The notes beneath the pieces were generated by a model. It did not search any database, was not told the origin of the DNA, and saw nothing but the letters and a program-made list of their open reading frames with translations. DNA of 64,000 nucleotides from CAZNYN01 sp964577295 (GTDB lineage Bacteria; Synergistota; Synergistia; Synergistales; Synergistaceae), in assembly GCA_964577295.1 (NCBI GenBank), contig CAZNYN010000001.1, forward strand, positions 1-64,000. The letters are read 5' to 3'. Below, piece after piece: positions 62,141-64,000 of the stretch (within the stretch, counting starts at the first letter, position 1; each line of letters begins with the position of its first letter). Position numbers and translations under genes: made by a program.

Positions 62141-62182
62141 GCGCATGTGCACTCATTTTGTGAGTGTATATGTGCTTTTTTT
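62141..62182 (+). terminator. Strong intrinsic terminator upstream of the CNNM/CorC gene
   Basis: 15-bp stem GCGCATGTGCACTCA (62141-62155) / TGAGTGTATATGTGC (62161-62175) with three G-T pairs, loop TTTTG, then seven T. It ends the short transcript carrying the 17-codon ORF, or attenuates the next gene. Confidence 0.8.
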
Positions 62183-62212
62183 GTATGAAACACAGAATAG
62201 GAAGGGATAAAA

Positions 62213-63547
62213 TTGGAATTTCACGTAACTCAGCTGATACTTTTTCAGATATTTTTAATACTGCTCAATGCGATATTTGCCTGTGCCGAAATCGCGGTTA
62301 TATCTATAAATGACAATAAGCTTGCGACAATGGCGGCTCAAGGGGATAAGCGAGCTAAGCGGCTGTCCGTATTGACTGCGCAGCCCGCTTCGTTCCTTGC
62401 GACAATACAAGTGGCTATTACACTTTCGGGATTTTTGGGAAGCGCCTTTGCGGCTGACAACTTCTCGGAAAGAATGGTGACCGCACTTATAGGGCTGGGA
62501 ATAACCATCTCTCCCGCGGCTCTGGACACAATATCCGTTATATTCATAACATTGATATTGTCCTACTTTACACTAATCTTCGGCGAGCTTGTTCCCAAAA
62601 GATTGGCTATGAAGAATGCGGAAGCTCTGGCACTTTCAATGTCCGCAATGATATATTGGATATCGAAAATGTTTGCTCCCCTTGTCTTTGCTCTGACTAT
62701 ATCGACAAACCAAGTTTTGAAATTGCTCGGCATCGACCCCGACTCGGAAGATAAAGAGCTCAGCGAGGAAGAAATACGTATGCTCGTTGATGTCGGCAGC
62801 GAAAAAGGAGTTATCGCTCCCGAAGAAAAAGAGATGATACAAAACGTTTTTGAATTTGACGACTTGATAGTCGGTGACTTTGCTACTCACAGAACAGACA
62901 TAGTCATGCTATGGGCGGAAGATTCAAATGAAGAGTGGGAGCGCATAATCAGTGAGAGCAGATTCGCAAAATACCCCGTATGTGACGGAACCGTGGACAA
63001 TGTAATAGGAATTTTGAACACAAAAGACTATTTCAGGCTTAAGGATAAAACAAGAGAGAGCCTCATGCGCAATGCGATCGTTCCAGCCTTCTTCATACCG
63101 GAGAGCATCTGCGCGGACGTTCTCTTCAGACAGATGAAGCAGAGCAGAAAACATTTTGCCGTTGTGCTGGATGAATATGGCGGTATGGCGGGAATCGTTA
63201 CCATGAACGACCTTCTGGAACAGCTTGTCGGCGACCTTGAGAATGAGACGGAAGCTCCCGACGATGCTTTGAAAATCAGAAAACAGACAAATGATTCATG
63301 GGTGATCGAGGGTTCGGCTCTATTAAGAGATGTCGCCAAAAACCTTGGAGTCGTCATGCCGGAAGAAGAGTATGACACATTCGGCGGAATGATATTCGGT
63401 GAGTATGGCGCAATACCGGAAGACGGCAGCGAGTTTGATGCGGAAATCGGCGAACTTAAAATAAAGGTTACAGAGATAAGGGAGCATCGGATAAGAAAGG
63501 CAACTGTATCTGTGCACAGAAAAAGCAAGCCGGAAGATAGTGAATAG
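62213..63547 (+). CDS. CNNM/CorC (HlyC) family membrane protein
   Basis: 444 residues, TTG start after AGGAAGGGATAAAA. Residues 1-~190 are the DUF21/CNNM membrane domain (LILFQIFLILLNAIFACAEIAVISIN, FGELVPKRLAMKNAEALAL). Two CBS domains (VGDFATHRTDIVML, RNAIVPAFFIPESICADVLFRQMKQSRKHFAVVLDEYGGMAGIVT) and a C-terminal CorC_HlyC domain (EYDTFGGMIFGEYGAIP) follow. Relatives take part in Mg2+/Co2+ efflux. An uncommitted transporter or regulator. Confidence 0.92.
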   Translation: MEFHVTQLILFQIFLILLNAIFACAEIAVISINDNKLATMAAQGDKRAKRLSVLTAQPASFLATIQVAITLSGFLGSAFAADNFSERMVTALIGLGITISPAALDTISVIFITLILSYFTLIFGELVPKRLAMKNAEALALSMSAMIYWISKMFAPLVFALTISTNQVLKLLGIDPDSEDKELSEEEIRMLVDVGSEKGVIAPEEKEMIQNVFEFDDLIVGDFATHRTDIVMLWAEDSNEEWERIISESRFAKYPVCDGTVDNVIGILNTKDYFRLKDKTRESLMRNAIVPAFFIPESICADVLFRQMKQSRKHFAVVLDEYGGMAGIVTMNDLLEQLVGDLENETEAPDDALKIRKQTNDSWVIEGSALLRDVAKNLGVVMPEEEYDTFGGMIFGEYGAIPEDGSEFDAEIGELKIKVTEIREHRIRKATVSVHRKSKPEDSE

Positions 63548-63548
63548 T

Positions 63549-63575
63549 AAAAAAGACGCCAAAGGCGTCTTTTTT
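63549..63575. terminator. Bidirectional terminator
   Basis: AAAAAAGACGCC (63549-63560), loop AAA, GGCGTCTTTTTT (63564-63575), a perfect stem between convergent genes. Confidence 0.88.
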
Positions 63576-63597
63576 ACTGCAAAATTTGAGAACGGAG

Positions 63598-64000
63598 CTA
63601 GAAGTATCTGACGATTTCGCCCAGCGGTTTCCTTGTCTTGGCGCGTGAAGTCTTGTCCTCGGGATGCCCTAATGCTATGACTGTCCTTACCGTCTGATCC
63701 GACGGGATATCGAGAAGATTTTTTACCTCGTCCTCGTTGAATGTTCCCATAATACATGTTCCGAGCCCCAAATCTGCGGCTTGAAGCGTTATATAAGCAG
63801 CTGCGGCTCCCAGATCTCCCTGTGCGAAATGTTTACAGCCCCAAGTTTCAAGGACTCTTGGCATAACCTTCGGCGATGCTTCTTCGCAAAGTACAATCAT
63901 GACAGGCACAGACGGAGCGAATTTATTGGCACCGATTATTTGAAGCATCTCCGAGAGCTTGGCTCTCTTATCCTCGGAAGTAACGACAACAAAATTCCAT
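63598..64000 (-). CDS. Nitroreductase-family protein, N-terminus beyond the window
   Basis: The minus frame is open from the window edge (WNFVVVTSEDKRAKLSEMLQ) to the stop at 63598, 134 residues. GDLGAAAAYITLQAADLGLGTCIMGTFNEDEVKNLLDIP and the GHPEDKTSRAKTRKPLGEIVRYF end are the FMN-binding C-terminal half of the nitroreductase fold. Its substrate is unknown; the first ~40-50 residues are missing. Confidence 0.9.
   Translation of the reverse strand, partial: WNFVVVTSEDKRAKLSEMLQIIGANKFAPSVPVMIVLCEEASPKVMPRVLETWGCKHFAQGDLGAAAAYITLQAADLGLGTCIMGTFNEDEVKNLLDIPSDQTVRTVIALGHPEDKTSRAKTRKPLGEIVRYF

Noticed and set aside
1..64000. CRISPR array, rRNA genes or a complete insertion sequence
   Set aside because: No regularly spaced repeats, rRNA segments or intact transposase were seen on either strand.

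Overview
The window (about 64 kb, one 100-N gap) reads as the chromosome of a strictly anaerobic, amino-acid- and peptide-using bacterium. Supporting genes are two glycyl radical enzymes with two activases, PepT, glutaminase, threonine dehydrogenase/Kbl, an alanine-type aminotransferase, an amine dehydrogenase, ferredoxin-like proteins, a P1B metal ATPase, an FeS-assembly operon and a probable selenoprotein. Gene content and style (glg operon with GH57, tilS-hpt-ftsH, uvrB-uvrA, frequent TTG starts) suit Synergistota (Cloacibacillus/Synergistes-like). That assignment is inference, because no marker gene fixes the phylum.

Left part (1-8.6 kb): a FadR-type GntR regulator (cut by the window edge) faces a drug/metabolite-type transporter and then an operon activase - glycyl radical enzyme 1 - glycyl radical enzyme 2 - activase. 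The transporter and enzyme promoters each have TTGACA-N16-TATAAT followed by the same pair of TGGTnnnACCA-like operators, so the three units probably form one regulon. The second enzyme is broken only by the assembly gap: 55 bp are repeated exactly on both sides, and collapsing them restores an intact protein of about 803 residues.

8.6-28 kb: pepT; a pentapeptide protein and a GlcG-type protein; an aminotransferase with an Lrp regulator; a GNAT enzyme overlapping an ArsC-family gene with an in-frame UGA and a SECIS-like hairpin (probable selenoprotein); DUF134 plus an Mrp-NifX fusion behind a promoter with two palindromes; a molbindin-like protein; a Zn/Cd-type P-ATPase; Rrf2-NifS-NifU-MOSC; glutaminase; and a glycogen operon in which a GH57 enzyme and a glucan phosphorylase are fused but keep an internal Shine-Dalgarno and ATG.

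28-41 kb: an ATPase-domain protein, a probable 6S RNA, a HAD protein, rarA, a cobalamin adenosyltransferase with a Cys-rich neighbour, and tRNA-Leu(CAA). After the tRNA comes a decayed phage-like patch: a truncated minus-strand gene and two copies of a 195-bp sequence flanking a RelB/YoeB toxin-antitoxin pair. A TetR regulator then sits behind a perfect 21-bp inverted repeat, followed by a methyltransferase, a PLP decarboxylase, a small HhH protein, an MBL-fold protein and guanine deaminase.

41-64 kb: kbl/tdh, a winged-helix ferredoxin protein, YwbE, a PTS-IIC-like membrane protein, a SemiSWEET-like protein, tRNA-Gly(TCC), tilS-hpt-ftsH, a compact uvrB-uvrA-rlmB-cofE-like-thioesterase-glyoxalase run, an amine dehydrogenase with its MerR regulator (19-bp-spacer promoter), a CNNM/CorC-type protein and a partial nitroreductase. 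No CRISPR array, rRNA operon or complete insertion sequence was seen.
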